Below are positions 17,530-28,208 of a stretch of 64,000 nt of DNA, one piece after another. The DNA is from Paenarthrobacter nicotinovorans (GTDB lineage: Bacteria > Actinomycetota > Actinomycetes > Actinomycetales > Micrococcaceae): assembly GCF_007670255.1 (NCBI RefSeq), contig NZ_SZVS01000005.1, positions 124,001-188,000 of the forward strand, in the 5' to 3' direction. Every line of letters starts with the position of its first letter. Within the stretch, counting starts at the first letter, position 1. The position numbers were made by a program, and so were the translations under genes. The notes beneath the pieces were generated by a model. It was not told the origin of the DNA, ran no database searches, and was given only the letters and a program-made list of their open reading frames with translations.

Positions 17530-18909
17530 ATGACCGAACCATCTCTGCGTACCGACGTCGTTCACGCAAGAGCCACCCGCAAAGCACTGTTGAAGTTGAT
17601 TCCATTGCTCTGCGTTGTCTACTTCATGTCCTATGTGGACAGGACGAATGTTTCCCTGGCCAAGACCCACCTTGAAGCGGATATAGGACTAAGTGCCGCC
17701 GCCTACGGGCTGGGCGCCGGCATCTTCTTCATCAGCTACGCGTTCCTCGAGGTCCCGAGCAACCTGATCATGTACCGTGTGGGGCCACGGGCGTGGATCA
17801 CCAGGATCGCACTGACCTGGGGTGCAATCTCCGCCCTCATGATGTTCGTGCAGGGAGAAGCGTCCTTCTACATCCTGCGGTTTATCCTGGGTGCCGCGGA
17901 GGCCGGGCTGTTTCCCGCGTTGGCGTACATGGTGACGGTGTGGTTCGCGCAGAACCAGCGTGCCAGCGTCATGGGGTTCATCTACCTGGCACCGACCATC
18001 GCCCTCATCATCGGCGGCCCCGCGGGCGGAGCGCTGATGGAACTGGACTCCTTGTTCGGCCTGCACGGTTGGCAGTGGATGTTCATGATCGAGGGCCTGC
18101 TCACGATGGTGGTCGGCGTCGTCGTGTGGTTCAAGTTGCCATCGACGCCCCAGCAAGCGTCCTGGCTTACAGCGGATGAAGCCGACAGCCTGTCCCGGCA
18201 TGCCGGTACACCGGATGAGCACGAGCACCGCATCAAAGGGAACGTGCGCAGGGCCTTTGGCCGTCCATTCATCGTGATCATCGCCCTTGTCTACTTCCTG
18301 AACCAGGTAAGCAGCGTTGGATTGGTGTTCAACATCCCGGCGATCATTGAGTCCATGCACGTGAAGAGCCCGTTCATGATTGGACTGATCTCCGGGAGCG
18401 TCGGCATTGGAGCGACGATCGGCGTCCTGCTCATCCCGAGGCTGTTCCGACGTTCCAACAAGGAGGCTGCCTGGGTTGGCTTCATGGCCTTGGGCACCCT
18501 CGTTACAGCCGTGGCGTACGTCCTTGTCGAGCCCCCGGTGGTCCGGGTGGTTCTCATCGCGCTCGGAGCAGTCTTCATCTTCGGCACGTTGCCGGTCTTC
18601 TGGTCCATTGCGATGGGGCGGATGTCAGGTATTGTGGCCGCTGCCGGCTTGGCGTTCATCAATACGATCGGGCTCATCGGCGGATTCGTTGGCCCCTACC
18701 TCTTCGGTGTGGCTGAGACGGCAACGGGAGACCCGGCCACCGGCTTCTTCATCATCATTGCCGCGTCCGGAATCTCCCTAGCCCTCACTCCTGTCCTGAC
18801 GTGGGCGCTCAAGCGGGAGGATCGTCACTCAGCGCTGAAGGCCGGTCCGGACAGCGAACGCGGTGCCTTGTCATCCCGCGGGCTCATGGATTCACGGCAG
18901 GAAGGCTGA
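17530..18909 (+). CDS. MFS transporter, anion:cation symporter type
   Basis: 459 residues with 12 predicted helices. The N terminus (Y-F-M-S-Y-V-D-R-T-N-V-S-L-A) and the helix 3-4 stretch are typical of the ACS family, which imports carboxylates such as phthalate, tartrate or hydroxyphenylacetate with protons. It lies between the thiolase and the acyl-CoA ligase genes (52 and 4 bases), so it probably imports the organic acid that the ligase activates. The exact substrate is not visible. The C-terminal tail is soluble and charged. Confidence 0.88.
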   Translation: MTEPSLRTDVVHARATRKALLKLIPLLCVVYFMSYVDRTNVSLAKTHLEADIGLSAAAYGLGAGIFFISYAFLEVPSNLIMYRVGPRAWITRIALTWGAISALMMFVQGEASFYILRFILGAAEAGLFPALAYMVTVWFAQNQRASVMGFIYLAPTIALIIGGPAGGALMELDSLFGLHGWQWMFMIEGLLTMVVGVVVWFKLPSTPQQASWLTADEADSLSRHAGTPDEHEHRIKGNVRRAFGRPFIVIIALVYFLNQVSSVGLVFNIPAIIESMHVKSPFMIGLISGSVGIGATIGVLLIPRLFRRSNKEAAWVGFMALGTLVTAVAYVLVEPPVVRVVLIALGAVFIFGTLPVFWSIAMGRMSGIVAAAGLAFINTIGLIGGFVGPYLFGVAETATGDPATGFFIIIAASGISLALTPVLTWALKREDRHSALKAGPDSERGALSSRGLMDSRQEG

Positions 18910-18913
18910 CGCG

Positions 18914-20542
18914 ATGCACGGACTTATGCAGGACCACCCCCTGGCCACGCCCATGCTGGTGGACCGCCTCGAAGGAGCATTCGCCAACAAAACGGTGGTC
19001 ACGGGTGGGTTCGATGACCGACAGTCTGCGAACTACGGCGAAGTGGCGCAGCGGACCAGGAAGCTGGCCGGTGCATTGGATGCATTGGACGTGCCCGTGT
19101 CCGCCCGGGTTGCCACCCTCGGGTGGAACACCCAGCGCCATTTCGAGCTGTATCTCGCGGTGCCCAGTTCCGGCAGGGTGCTCCATACGATCAACCACCG
19201 CCTGGCGCCCGCCGACATCCAGTACATCATCAACGATGCCGCGGACGACGTCCTCTTCGTGGATCGCTCCTTGCTCGACGTCCTCTGGCCGATCGCGGAC
19301 AAGCTGCCCACGCTTCGGCACATCGTGGTCATGGACGACTGTGACAAGCCGTCGGTGCCCCAAGACCCCCGCATCCTGGACTACGAATCGATCCTTGAAC
19401 AGGCGCAAGGCGTAGAGACTTTCGACGTCCCGGACGAACGAGCAGCCGCCGCACTCTGCTATACCTCGGGAACAACAGGCCGCCCCAAGGGAGTGCTGTA
19501 CGACCACCGCTCCGTCATCCTGCATGCCATGTCCCTGCTCTTCGCTGACGTCTTTGCCCTCGGCGAGGGCGATGTCGTGATGCCGATCGTGCCCATGTTC
19601 CACGCGAACGCATGGGGCCTACCCTTTGCCGCAGCCTTGTGCGGGGCATCCCTGGTCCTGCCGGGCCGGGCCACGGCGCCGAAAAAACTGGCCGGGCTCA
19701 TGGAACAGGAGCAGGTTACGGTGTCGGCCGCCGTGACCACGGTCTGGAAGAGCCTGCTGCCGCATCTTCAGGGACGGGACCTGTCCAAGCTGCGGCGCCT
19801 GGCCAATGGTGGAAGTCCGCTGCCCGTCGAGTTGGCCCGCCAGTATCTTGAGGAACTGAAGGTGCCGTTGGTCGGAACCTGGGGGATGACGGAGGCAAGC
19901 CCGCTGCTTACCTCTTCGCGGACACCAGCCAAAGGGGAGCAGCCCGCCAGGGACGAAACGGGAGACAAGGCACTTGCCCTGATGTGCGCTCCGGGCTATC
20001 CCAGTCCCTTGGTCAAGCTCCGCGTCGAGCGGCCGGACGGAACCTTTGCCCCGCACGACGGCCAGGAAACGGGAGAGCTGCAGGTATGCGGAGCCACGGT
20101 CGCCGGAGGATACTTCGGCGCATCCGACGGCTCGGAGGCTTTTACAGCCGATGGTTGGCTGAAGACCGGAGATGTGGGGACCATCGATCCCGATGGCTGC
20201 GTCCACGTAGTCGACCGCCTCAAGGACCTGATCAAGTCCGGTGGCGAATGGATCGGCTCTACAGAGATGGAGAACGCCATCCTCAGCCACCCCCAGGTGT
20301 GGGAGGCCGCCGTCGTCGCTGTTCCTGACGAGAAGTGGGGCGAGCGGCCGGTGGCCTATGTTGCTCCCCGCCAGAACGCCGTCCTCACCGCAGAATCCGT
20401 GCAGTCGCATCTGGAGGGCAAGGTAGCCAAGTGGTGGATCCCGGAACGGGTGGTCATCATTGCCGAGATCCCCAAGACATCGACTGGGAAGATCGCCAAG
20501 AAGGCGCTGCGGGAGTCGGCCGCTGATACAGGGGGACTGTAG
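18914..20542 (+). CDS. Acyl-CoA synthetase (AMP-binding)
   Basis: Activates a carboxylic acid to its CoA thioester through an acyl-adenylate. 542 residues. The P-loop [11 protein letters not shown], the G-W-L-K-T-G-D-V motif, the [13 protein letters not shown] hinge and the C-terminal lysine in S-T-G-K-I-A-K-K are all present. It resembles the medium-chain/3-methylmercaptopropionyl-CoA ligase branch. The ATG at 18914 is four bases after the MFS stop; an overlapping frame from 18863 is dismissed. Last gene of the operon; its end faces the aminotransferase gene with ten bases between. Confidence 0.92.
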   Translation: MHGLMQDHPLATPMLVDRLEGAFANKTVVTGGFDDRQSANYGEVAQRTRKLAGALDALDVPVSARVATLGWNTQRHFELYLAVPSSGRVLHTINHRLAPADIQYIINDAADDVLFVDRSLLDVLWPIADKLPTLRHIVVMDDCDKPSVPQDPRILDYESILEQAQGVETFDVPDERAAAALCYTSGTTGRPKGVLYDHRSVILHAMSLLFADVFALGEGDVVMPIVPMFHANAWGLPFAAALCGASLVLPGRATAPKKLAGLMEQEQVTVSAAVTTVWKSLLPHLQGRDLSKLRRLANGGSPLPVELARQYLEELKVPLVGTWGMTEASPLLTSSRTPAKGEQPARDETGDKALALMCAPGYPSPLVKLRVERPDGTFAPHDGQETGELQVCGATVAGGYFGASDGSEAFTADGWLKTGDVGTIDPDGCVHVVDRLKDLIKSGGEWIGSTEMENAILSHPQVWEAAVVAVPDEKWGERPVAYVAPRQNAVLTAESVQSHLEGKVAKWWIPERVVIIAEIPKTSTGKIAKKALRESAADTGGL

Positions 20543-20552
20543 GCCGCCTGCG

Positions 20553-21797
20553 TCAGTCCTCCGTCGGGCGGTTCCGGTACGCGGCTAGGAAGTGCGCGAT
20601 CCTGCGCACGGCTTCCTCGATGTCCTCAACCGCGGGGAGGATCACGAACCTGAAGTGGTCCGGGGTGGGCCAGTTGAAGGCCGTTCCGTGCGACACCAGG
20701 ATCTTTTGTTCCTGCAAGAGCTGGAGGACGAATTTCTCGTCCGAGGCGATGGGGTACACCTCCGGATCCAAGCGTGGGAAAAGGTACATCGCCCCGGCTG
20801 CCGGTACGCAGGACACGCCAGGAATCGCGGTGAGCAGCTTCCATGCGAGATCACGTTGCTCCCGCAACCGGCCGCCCGGGGCGATGAGGGCCTCAATGCT
20901 CTGGTAACCGCCCAGGCAGGTTTGGATCGCGTGCTGCGCAGGCACATTGGCGCACAACCGAAGCGAAGCCAGGAGCTCCAAGGATTCCCGGTAGGCGGCG
21001 GTGGCAGCCAAAGGACCTGTCACGGCAACCCATCCGGCCCGGTAACCCGGCATCCGGTAGGCCTTGGACAAGCCGCTGAACGTGAGCACACAGACGTCAT
21101 CCGCAACGGATGCCGTATGGATGTGCGGGGCATCGACGTAGCGGATCTTCTCGTAAATCTCGTCGGAGAAGAGCACCAGATCGTGTTTCCGGGCGAGGGC
21201 TGCGAACTGTTCCACGATGTGCCGGGGATAAACCGCGCCAGTGGGATTGTTCGGATTGATGATGACTATTCCGCGGGTGCGGGGCGTGATTTTGACTTCG
21301 ACATCGGCCATGTCCGGCCACCAGTTTTCGTCCTCGTCACAGAGATAGTGCACGGGCTTGCCGCCCGTGAGGGTCACAGCGGCGGTCCACAAGGGGTAGT
21401 CCGGCGCAGGGATAAGGATCTCGTCGCCGTTTTCCATGAAGGCCTGCAGGGTCATGGAAATCAGCTCGCTGACACCGTTGCCGATGAAGATGTCCTCGAC
21501 GCCGATGTTCATCAGTCCGCGGGTTTGGTAGTACTGCGAGATCGCCGTGCGTGCGGAGAAGATTCCCTTGGAATCGCTGTACCCCTGCGCCCCCCGGATG
21601 TGGTGGATCATGTCCACCACCACGGACTCCGGCGCTTCCAGCCCGAACGGTGCCGTGTCCCCAAGGTTCATCTTCAAAATGCGGTGGCCTTCGGCTTCCA
21701 TGGCCTTGGCTGCCTGAAGGATGGGGCCGCGGAGTTCGTACCGGACGTTCTGTAGTTTGCTGGAGTGCTGCATGGGACGCATGGTTGATCTTTTCAT
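20553..21797 (-). CDS. PLP-dependent class I aminotransferase, AlaA-like
   Basis: Transfers an amino group, most likely between alanine and pyruvate or glutamate, as in AlaA. About 414 residues. The fold type I features are clear: N-P-N-N-P-T-G, the S-D-E-I-Y-E motif, the lysine that binds PLP in S-G-L-S-K-A-Y-R, and a late arginine in F-R-F-V-I-L for the substrate carboxylate. Several Met codons compete as start (21818, 21797, 21782, 21773); none has a strong ribosome binding site. The 21773 start would match the usual AlaA length best. Confidence 0.85.
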   Translation of the reverse strand: MKRSTMRPMQHSSKLQNVRYELRGPILQAAKAMEAEGHRILKMNLGDTAPFGLEAPESVVVDMIHHIRGAQGYSDSKGIFSARTAISQYYQTRGLMNIGVEDIFIGNGVSELISMTLQAFMENGDEILIPAPDYPLWTAAVTLTGGKPVHYLCDEDENWWPDMADVEVKITPRTRGIVIINPNNPTGAVYPRHIVEQFAALARKHDLVLFSDEIYEKIRYVDAPHIHTASVADDVCVLTFSGLSKAYRMPGYRAGWVAVTGPLAATAAYRESLELLASLRLCANVPAQHAIQTCLGGYQSIEALIAPGGRLREQRDLAWKLLTAIPGVSCVPAAGAMYLFPRLDPEVYPIASDEKFVLQLLQEQKILVSHGTAFNWPTPDHFRFVILPAVEDIEEAVRRIAHFLAAYRNRPTED

Positions 21798-21839
21798 GGC
21801 ATGGGCACCGGCGAGCAAACCATTCCGGAAAGTGATCCC

Positions 21840-22502
21840 CTAAACCCAGCGGATAATCACTGGGAGGCTGCGGGTGGTTGCCGAGACTTCCCGTTCCGTG
21901 CCGCCCACCGCCACTGCGAAATGCTGGAGGTCGTCGGCGGAAGCCATGACCTCGAAATGCCCGGTGGCATCGCTCACGACGGCGGCGGCCGAGGAATGCG
22001 CATGGATGTAGGCGTCAGGAATCCCCTTGTTGTGCGCGTCGACCAAGCGCCCGCGGATCCTACGCCCGGCATTGGCATTCCCGGGAGCCGGCTCGTGGAA
22101 GGGCGGACCCGAGGGTTCCTCAAAGGGGAGGGATACTGGTACGCGGACCATGAACCCCAACCCTTGCTGGATGGCATTGGAGTACTCTTCGAGCCGGAAC
22201 TCTCCACTGGATATCACGGAGTAATGGCTGTGGAGCTCCACCGCCAAAAGAAGCTGCTCCATGTTGTCCAGTTGTTCCGGGCCGTGGCATTCCACAGCCA
22301 CCCGCAGTTCGAGGTCCAGGACGGGTCCGTCCCGCCGGGACCTTCCCACGCGGTTAAGCGCGACGGCGCGGACCGTCACCGGAGCGTCAGGGGGCGGAAC
22401 AACCGCAGTGGGGGACCCGTCGTCGAACCTCACGTGCTGGGGAGCGACGGCACTGGAAAGTACCCCCAGAAGGTCGGACAGCGACGCATGCACATGGCCC
22501 AC
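21840..22502 (-). CDS. Pvc16-like (DUF4255) protein with carboxypeptidase-regulatory-like C terminus
   Basis: 220 residues. The first two thirds have the alternating pattern of a tail-terminator-like beta domain (V-R-F-D-D-G, then L-D-L-E-L-R-V-A-V-E and V-R-V-P-V-S-L-P-F-E) that I compare to the Pvc16 N-terminal domain of contractile injection systems. The last third (G-R-L-V-D-A-H-N-K-G-I-P-D-A-Y, then D-A-T-G-H-F) is a carboxypeptidase-regulatory-like beta sandwich, a known partner of Pvc16. No sheath, tube, baseplate or AAA gene lies in the window, so it is an isolated gene. The Pvc16 link is from memory and moderate. Confidence 0.5.
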   Translation of the reverse strand: MGHVHASLSDLLGVLSSAVAPQHVRFDDGSPTAVVPPPDAPVTVRAVALNRVGRSRRDGPVLDLELRVAVECHGPEQLDNMEQLLLAVELHSHYSVISSGEFRLEEYSNAIQQGLGFMVRVPVSLPFEEPSGPPFHEPAPGNANAGRRIRGRLVDAHNKGIPDAYIHAHSSAAAVVSDATGHFEVMASADDLQHFAVAVGGTEREVSATTRSLPVIIRWV

Positions 22503-22629
22503 GGCAGAACCCCAGCCGGACAGAGATCCACAACTTCAACTGGAACTAGGCTACTCCCGCAATTCCGCGTAGTCACTGGGATCCAGGGGTCAGGATGACC
22601 CCACAACATCGAGGCGGCATCAGCCGGGG

Positions 22630-23571
22630 CTAAGCCGCCTGATCCGGCTGCCGGGCGGCCTGCCGCCACCAGGCCACAGTAGCCGCGGCTGCCTCCGGCA
22701 GGGGAGTCGGTTGGAGTCCCAGGAGCCGCTGGCTTTTGGTGGAATCCATGATGAACGGCCGCTCGAACTGGTACAGCAGCTCGGCCAGTTCGCGCATGTC
22801 CGTGGAAAACACGCCGGCTGTCCGCAGCACCCAGCCAGGCACGGCGCCCACCTTCGGCGCAGCAACGTCGGCGGCTGAGGCGTACGCTGCCGCCATCTCA
22901 CGCTGGGTGATGGCAGGACCCGTGGGCGCGTGCAGCACAGTGTTCCAAAGCTCCGGCTTCCGAGCTGCCGCGATCATGGCAGCGGCAAGATCGGGGACAT
23001 AGGTAAACGAATGCGGCTGGCGTGCGCTCCCGATGACCTGCAAGGCCTTACCCGCCAGGACCGGCGTGACCATGCGCTCGCCGGCGTGGGCCGTCTTCAC
23101 GAGAGGGCCGTAGAAGTCGCCTGCCACCACGCTCACGGTGTTCGCCGCGTGGGTCTCGCGGGCCTTCAACAGTGCGGTCCGGATGCCGCGCTTACCGCCG
23201 CTGGCAGCCCGCGGCCCGGCCTCCGTCATGATCCTGTCCGGCTCGCTGTACGAATACAGGCTTTCAGGAAAGACGACGACGGCGCCCGCGGCCGCCGCTG
23301 CATCCATCACCACTTGCTCGGCCTGGGGGAGTTCGGCGGCCCACGCTGCGGCGCGGTAGGCCGACCCGTGGATGCAGTGGAATATGGCCGATGCTCCTGC
23401 CGCGGCCTCGTTGAGCCGCGCGGGGTCGGAGGCGTCCACCCGCTTCCTTTCCACGAGGGGATGTTCCGGGCCGCTGCCGGAGCGGGTCAATACCCGCACC
23501 CTGTGGCCTTCCGCCGCAAGTCGTTCGGCAATGGTGTATCCGACAGGTCCTGCTCCGGTGACAACGTACAT
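22630..23571 (-). CDS. NAD-dependent epimerase/dehydratase-like protein
   Basis: 313 residues of the extended SDR/NmrA-like fold. The cofactor motif V-V-T-G-A-G-P-V-G is at the very N terminus, and a Y-S-Y region near residue 106 may stand in for the catalytic tyrosine, though the classical Y-x3-K is not obvious, so it might be a binding protein or an atypical reductase. It diverges from a TetR gene, with two copies of the same palindrome in the gap, so it is probably that regulator's target. Substrate unknown. Confidence 0.78.
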   Translation of the reverse strand: MYVVTGAGPVGYTIAERLAAEGHRVRVLTRSGSGPEHPLVERKRVDASDPARLNEAAAGASAIFHCIHGSAYRAAAWAAELPQAEQVVMDAAAAAGAVVVFPESLYSYSEPDRIMTEAGPRAASGGKRGIRTALLKARETHAANTVSVVAGDFYGPLVKTAHAGERMVTPVLAGKALQVIGSARQPHSFTYVPDLAAAMIAAARKPELWNTVLHAPTGPAITQREMAAAYASAADVAAPKVGAVPGWVLRTAGVFSTDMRELAELLYQFERPFIMDSTKSQRLLGLQPTPLPEAAAATVAWWRQAARQPDQAA

Positions 23572-23607
23572 GGTGACCTCTTTCGTGGTTTTTGGCTTGA
23601 AGGCAGC

Positions 23608-23622
23608 GAGAGCACTGCTCTC
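23608..23622. promoter_or_regulatory. TetR operator copy 1
   Basis: GAGAGCACTGCTCTC, a perfect 7-1-7 palindrome in the gap between the epimerase-like gene and the divergent TetR gene. Nearly the same sequence recurs 50 bases downstream. Confidence 0.7.
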
Positions 23623-23657
23623 TTTCGTTCAGCATGGCGACCATGGATCAGAACGTC

Positions 23658-23672
23658 AAGAGCACTGCTCTC
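23658..23672. promoter_or_regulatory. TetR operator copy 2
   Basis: AAGAGCACTGCTCTC, the same palindrome as at 23608 with one base changed. Centre-to-centre distance is 50 bp. It sits 40 bases upstream of the TetR start, fitting autorepression. Confidence 0.7.
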
Positions 23673-23711
23673 GAATGTTGACGGCGCTCTCTCTTGTGGC
23701 AAGCTGTAGCC

Positions 23712-24437
23712 ATGTCTGCCGCAAAAGCCTCCAATGCCAAAGCTGCCACTCCGCGCGAACGTGCCCGCGCCCAAACGCTGGTGGACATCGTCAGGATTGG
23801 TCGGGAGCACTTGGCTGTCCATGGAGCTGCTGCCCTGTCCTTGCGTGCCGTGGCGAGGGATCTCGGCGTCGTATCTTCTGCGGTCTACCGCTATGTCCAG
23901 AACCGCGACGAACTCCTCACGCTCTTGCTGATCGACGGCTACAACGAGCTCGGTGATCAGGTGGATGCAGCCGTGGCAGCCGTTCCGGAGGCGGACTTCC
24001 CCGGGCAATTCAGGGCTCTGGGCCGTGCCGTCCGGCAGTGGGCGATCCGGGAGCCTGCCAGCTACGCCCTCCTCTTCGGCAGTCCCGTGCCCGGATACCA
24101 GGCTCCCGGGGAGCGCACCACCGTCCCTGGAACCCGGGTGATTTTCCGATTGGTGGGCATCTTCGACGCAGCCCAGCGGGCGGGGACGCTCAACGCGGAG
24201 GTGGGGCCCGACGTCGTGATTCCTCCGGCGCTGGCCGCGGACCTGGACGCAATCCGCTCCGAACTGAACCTTGAGGTTCCGGAGTCGTCCCTCGCGCGCG
24301 GCGTGCTCGCCTGGACTTCCATTTTTGGCGCGATCAGCTTCGAAGTTTTCGGCCAATACGGTCCGGACACCTTCAAGGCCCGCGACGAGTTGTTTGAGCA
24401 TCAACTGGCAGTGCTCGAGGGTGTGGCCGGGCTCTAA
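23712..24437 (+). CDS. TetR-family regulator
   Basis: About 241 residues. The helix-turn-helix (S-L-R-A-V-A-R-D-L-G-V-V, then Y-R-Y-V-Q-N-R-D-E-L) is followed by a WHG-type C-terminal domain (F-R-A-L-G-R-A-V-R-Q-W-A, later F-G-A-I-S-F-E-V-F). The ATG at 23712 is chosen over an earlier in-frame codon at 23694. It diverges from the epimerase-like gene and may be co-transcribed with the two genes after it (24-base gap to the MpaB-like gene). Two identical-core palindromes upstream should be its operators. Confidence 0.85.
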   Translation: MSAAKASNAKAATPRERARAQTLVDIVRIGREHLAVHGAAALSLRAVARDLGVVSSAVYRYVQNRDELLTLLLIDGYNELGDQVDAAVAAVPEADFPGQFRALGRAVRQWAIREPASYALLFGSPVPGYQAPGERTTVPGTRVIFRLVGIFDAAQRAGTLNAEVGPDVVIPPALAADLDAIRSELNLEVPESSLARGVLAWTSIFGAISFEVFGQYGPDTFKARDELFEHQLAVLEGVAGL

Positions 24438-24460
24438 GGCGGGAGCGCTAGAGTATTCGG

Positions 24461-25252
24461 ATGGTTCGGGGATTGGCGGATATTGGTGCGGAGGGCGTCC
24501 TGCTGGCCGGTGCGGGGCGCGCGATTCTCCTGCAAATCGCCAACCCGCGCGTGGGGCATGGCGTGGCGGAGCACAGCAATTTCGCCGAGCGTCCCATGGA
24601 CAGGCTCCGCGCCACCATGACCTACGTCTATGCGGTGATATACGGCTCCGAGGAACAACAGAAGGCCGTGCGACGAGCCGTTAACCGTGCCCACGCGCCG
24701 GTACGCCGGGGAGCTGATGAATCCTCCGCAGGCTACAGCGCGTTCGACGCCGAATCCCAGCTGTGGGTGGTCGCCACCCTGTACCAGACCGCCGTCACCG
24801 TCTACGAGCAGGTCCATGGACCGCTCGACGACGACGCCGCCGACCGCATCTACGGCGAGTACGCACGGATCGGGACTGCCCTGCAGTTACCGGCCAGCAT
24901 GTGGCCGGCGGACCGGAGCGCGTTCGTGGAGTATTGGAATGCCCAGGTCGCCGCGCTGCGGCCGGACGCCAAGGCGTTGGGCGTTGCACGGGACTTGCTC
25001 CACCCCTCCGGAGGCCCGCAGCTGCTGCGGCTGGCCATGCCGTTGGCCCGCTTCCTCACGGCCGGCCTGCTGCCCAACCATGTGCGGGACGCCTACGGCT
25101 TTGAGTGGAGCGCCGGGCATGAGCGCCGCTTCAACAGGATCATGAGGACTGTTGGGCGCGTCTACCCCCGGCTGCCGCAGCGGGTGCGGCACTGGCCCCG
25201 GGACTACTACTTGAGGCAACTTGCTGTGGGGAGCGGGGTGCCCCATGCGTAA
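24461..25252 (+). CDS. Oxygenase MpaB-like (DUF2236) protein
   Basis: 263 residues of the DUF2236/MpaB family, whose studied relatives include the haem-b oxygenase Lcp (rubber cleavage) and fungal MpaB. Typical features are the early Q-I-A-N-P-x-V-G-x-G-V-A stretch, the R-L-R-A-T-M-T-Y-V-Y segment, the H-A-P-V-R-R-G motif and the L-W-V-V-A-T-L helix. The family's conserved Arg and His residues are present in R-R-A-V-N-R-A-H. The actual substrate is unknown. It overlaps the DUF817 gene by eight bases. Confidence 0.78.
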   Translation: MVRGLADIGAEGVLLAGAGRAILLQIANPRVGHGVAEHSNFAERPMDRLRATMTYVYAVIYGSEEQQKAVRRAVNRAHAPVRRGADESSAGYSAFDAESQLWVVATLYQTAVTVYEQVHGPLDDDAADRIYGEYARIGTALQLPASMWPADRSAFVEYWNAQVAALRPDAKALGVARDLLHPSGGPQLLRLAMPLARFLTAGLLPNHVRDAYGFEWSAGHERRFNRIMRTVGRVYPRLPQRVRHWPRDYYLRQLAVGSGVPHA

Positions 25253-26141
25253 TTCCACATCGGTGGAGCAGGCGATCGACCAGGCCGCGCACCGCTACCT
25301 GGACCGCTCCGGGGGAAAGCTCCGAGGGCGGCTCACCGAGTTTGTGGTCTTCGGCCTGAAGCAGGCGTGGGCTTGCGTGTTTGGTGCCTTGCTACTGGCT
25401 GTGATCATCGGCGTCCGGCTCTGGTATCCCGCTGACGCGGGTTTGGCCAGCAACGATTTCCTGACCATCGCCGCCGTCGTCATCCAGGTCCTGATGATCT
25501 GTTTCAAGCTCGAGACGCTGCGGGAACTCCGGGTGATCCTGCTGTTCCACGTGGTGGGAACTGTCATGGAGTTGTTCAAGACGGACGTCGGGTCCTGGGC
25601 CTACGATGCTGACGGTGTTCTCCGGATCGGTGCCGTGCCGCTGTTCAGTGGATTCATGTATGCCGCAGTTGGTTCGTACATGGTCCGGGTGTTCAGGCTG
25701 TTCGATCTCCGCTTTGACCGCTACCCTCGACGCTGGATCACGGCCCTTGTTGCCGGTGCGATCTACGTCAACTTCTTCTCGCACCACTACATCCTTGACC
25801 TTCGCTGGGTGCTGCTGGCCGCCGTCGTGCTTGTTTACGGACGGTGCGTCATGCACTTCAGGGTCTTCCGGAAGCGCTTCCGCATGCCGATCCTGGTGTC
25901 GTTCCTGCTGGTGGCGCTGTTCATCTGGTTCGCGGAGAACATCGGCACGTGGTCGCGTGCGTGGCTGTATCCGAACCAGCTGGCGGGATGGCAGGCGGTG
26001 TCCATCGACAAGCTCCTGGCATGGTTCCTGCTGATGATTATCTCCGTGGTGCTGGTGGCGTGGGTGTACAAACCGGAGCCCTTGGATCAGTTCACGCTGA
26101 GCGAAAAGGTCGGCGAAATTCCTGCAAACACAGGGAAGTAG
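25245..26141 (+). CDS. DUF817 integral membrane protein
   Basis: 298 residues with about eight hydrophobic helices. The sequence fits the DUF817 family: W-A-C-V-F-G-A in helix 1, the K-T-D-V-G-S-W-A-Y motif, P-L-F-S-G-F-M-Y, and the F-A-E-N-I-G-T-W segment near the end. The family has no known function. The ATG at 25245 overlaps the end of the MpaB-like gene by eight bases, so it is translationally coupled to it. The dnaK control region follows. Confidence 0.82.
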   Translation: MRNSTSVEQAIDQAAHRYLDRSGGKLRGRLTEFVVFGLKQAWACVFGALLLAVIIGVRLWYPADAGLASNDFLTIAAVVIQVLMICFKLETLRELRVILLFHVVGTVMELFKTDVGSWAYDADGVLRIGAVPLFSGFMYAAVGSYMVRVFRLFDLRFDRYPRRWITALVAGAIYVNFFSHHYILDLRWVLLAAVVLVYGRCVMHFRVFRKRFRMPILVSFLLVALFIWFAENIGTWSRAWLYPNQLAGWQAVSIDKLLAWFLLMIISVVLVAWVYKPEPLDQFTLSEKVGEIPANTGK

Positions 26142-26157
26142 AAGGCTCGATTGGGAA

Positions 26158-26180
26158 AGTTGAGCGCACTCGACTCAACT
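26158..26180. promoter_or_regulatory. HAIR element 1 (HspR operator)
   Basis: AGTTGAG-N9-CTCAACT, a perfect inverted repeat fitting the HAIR consensus CTTGAGT-N7-ACTCAAG at its core (TTGAG-N9-CTCAA). It lies just upstream of the predicted dnaK -35 element. Confidence 0.88.
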
Positions 26181-26185
26181 TTGGA

Positions 26186-26213
26186 TTGACATCTTTCCGA
26201 GGCTGAGTACAGT
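26186..26213 (+). promoter_or_regulatory. Housekeeping promoter of the dnaK operon
   Basis: TTGACA (26186-26191), 16 bases, then TACAGT (26208-26213). The -10 overlaps the first arm of HAIR element 2, so HspR binding should exclude RNA polymerase. The 5' leader would be about 115 bases. Confidence 0.65.
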
Positions 26214-26233
26214 TGAGTGCAGAACGCTCAACT
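26211..26233. promoter_or_regulatory. HAIR element 2 (HspR operator)
   Basis: AGTTGAG-N9-CTCAACT again, 53 bp after the first copy (five helical turns), overlapping the -10 and start region of the dnaK promoter. Confidence 0.88.
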
Positions 26234-26235
26234 AG

Positions 26236-28206
<1,971 letters not shown>

Positions 28207-28208
28207 CC

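Noticed and set aside
13574..20542. Alcohol dehydrogenase as part of the acid catabolism operon
   Set aside because: The TetR gene on the opposite strand separates them, and the operator lies beyond it, so co-transcription is not possible.
21840..22502. Prophage or contractile injection system locus
   Set aside because: Only one gene looks tail-like; neighbours are metabolic genes and no integrase, capsid, sheath or lysis gene is seen.
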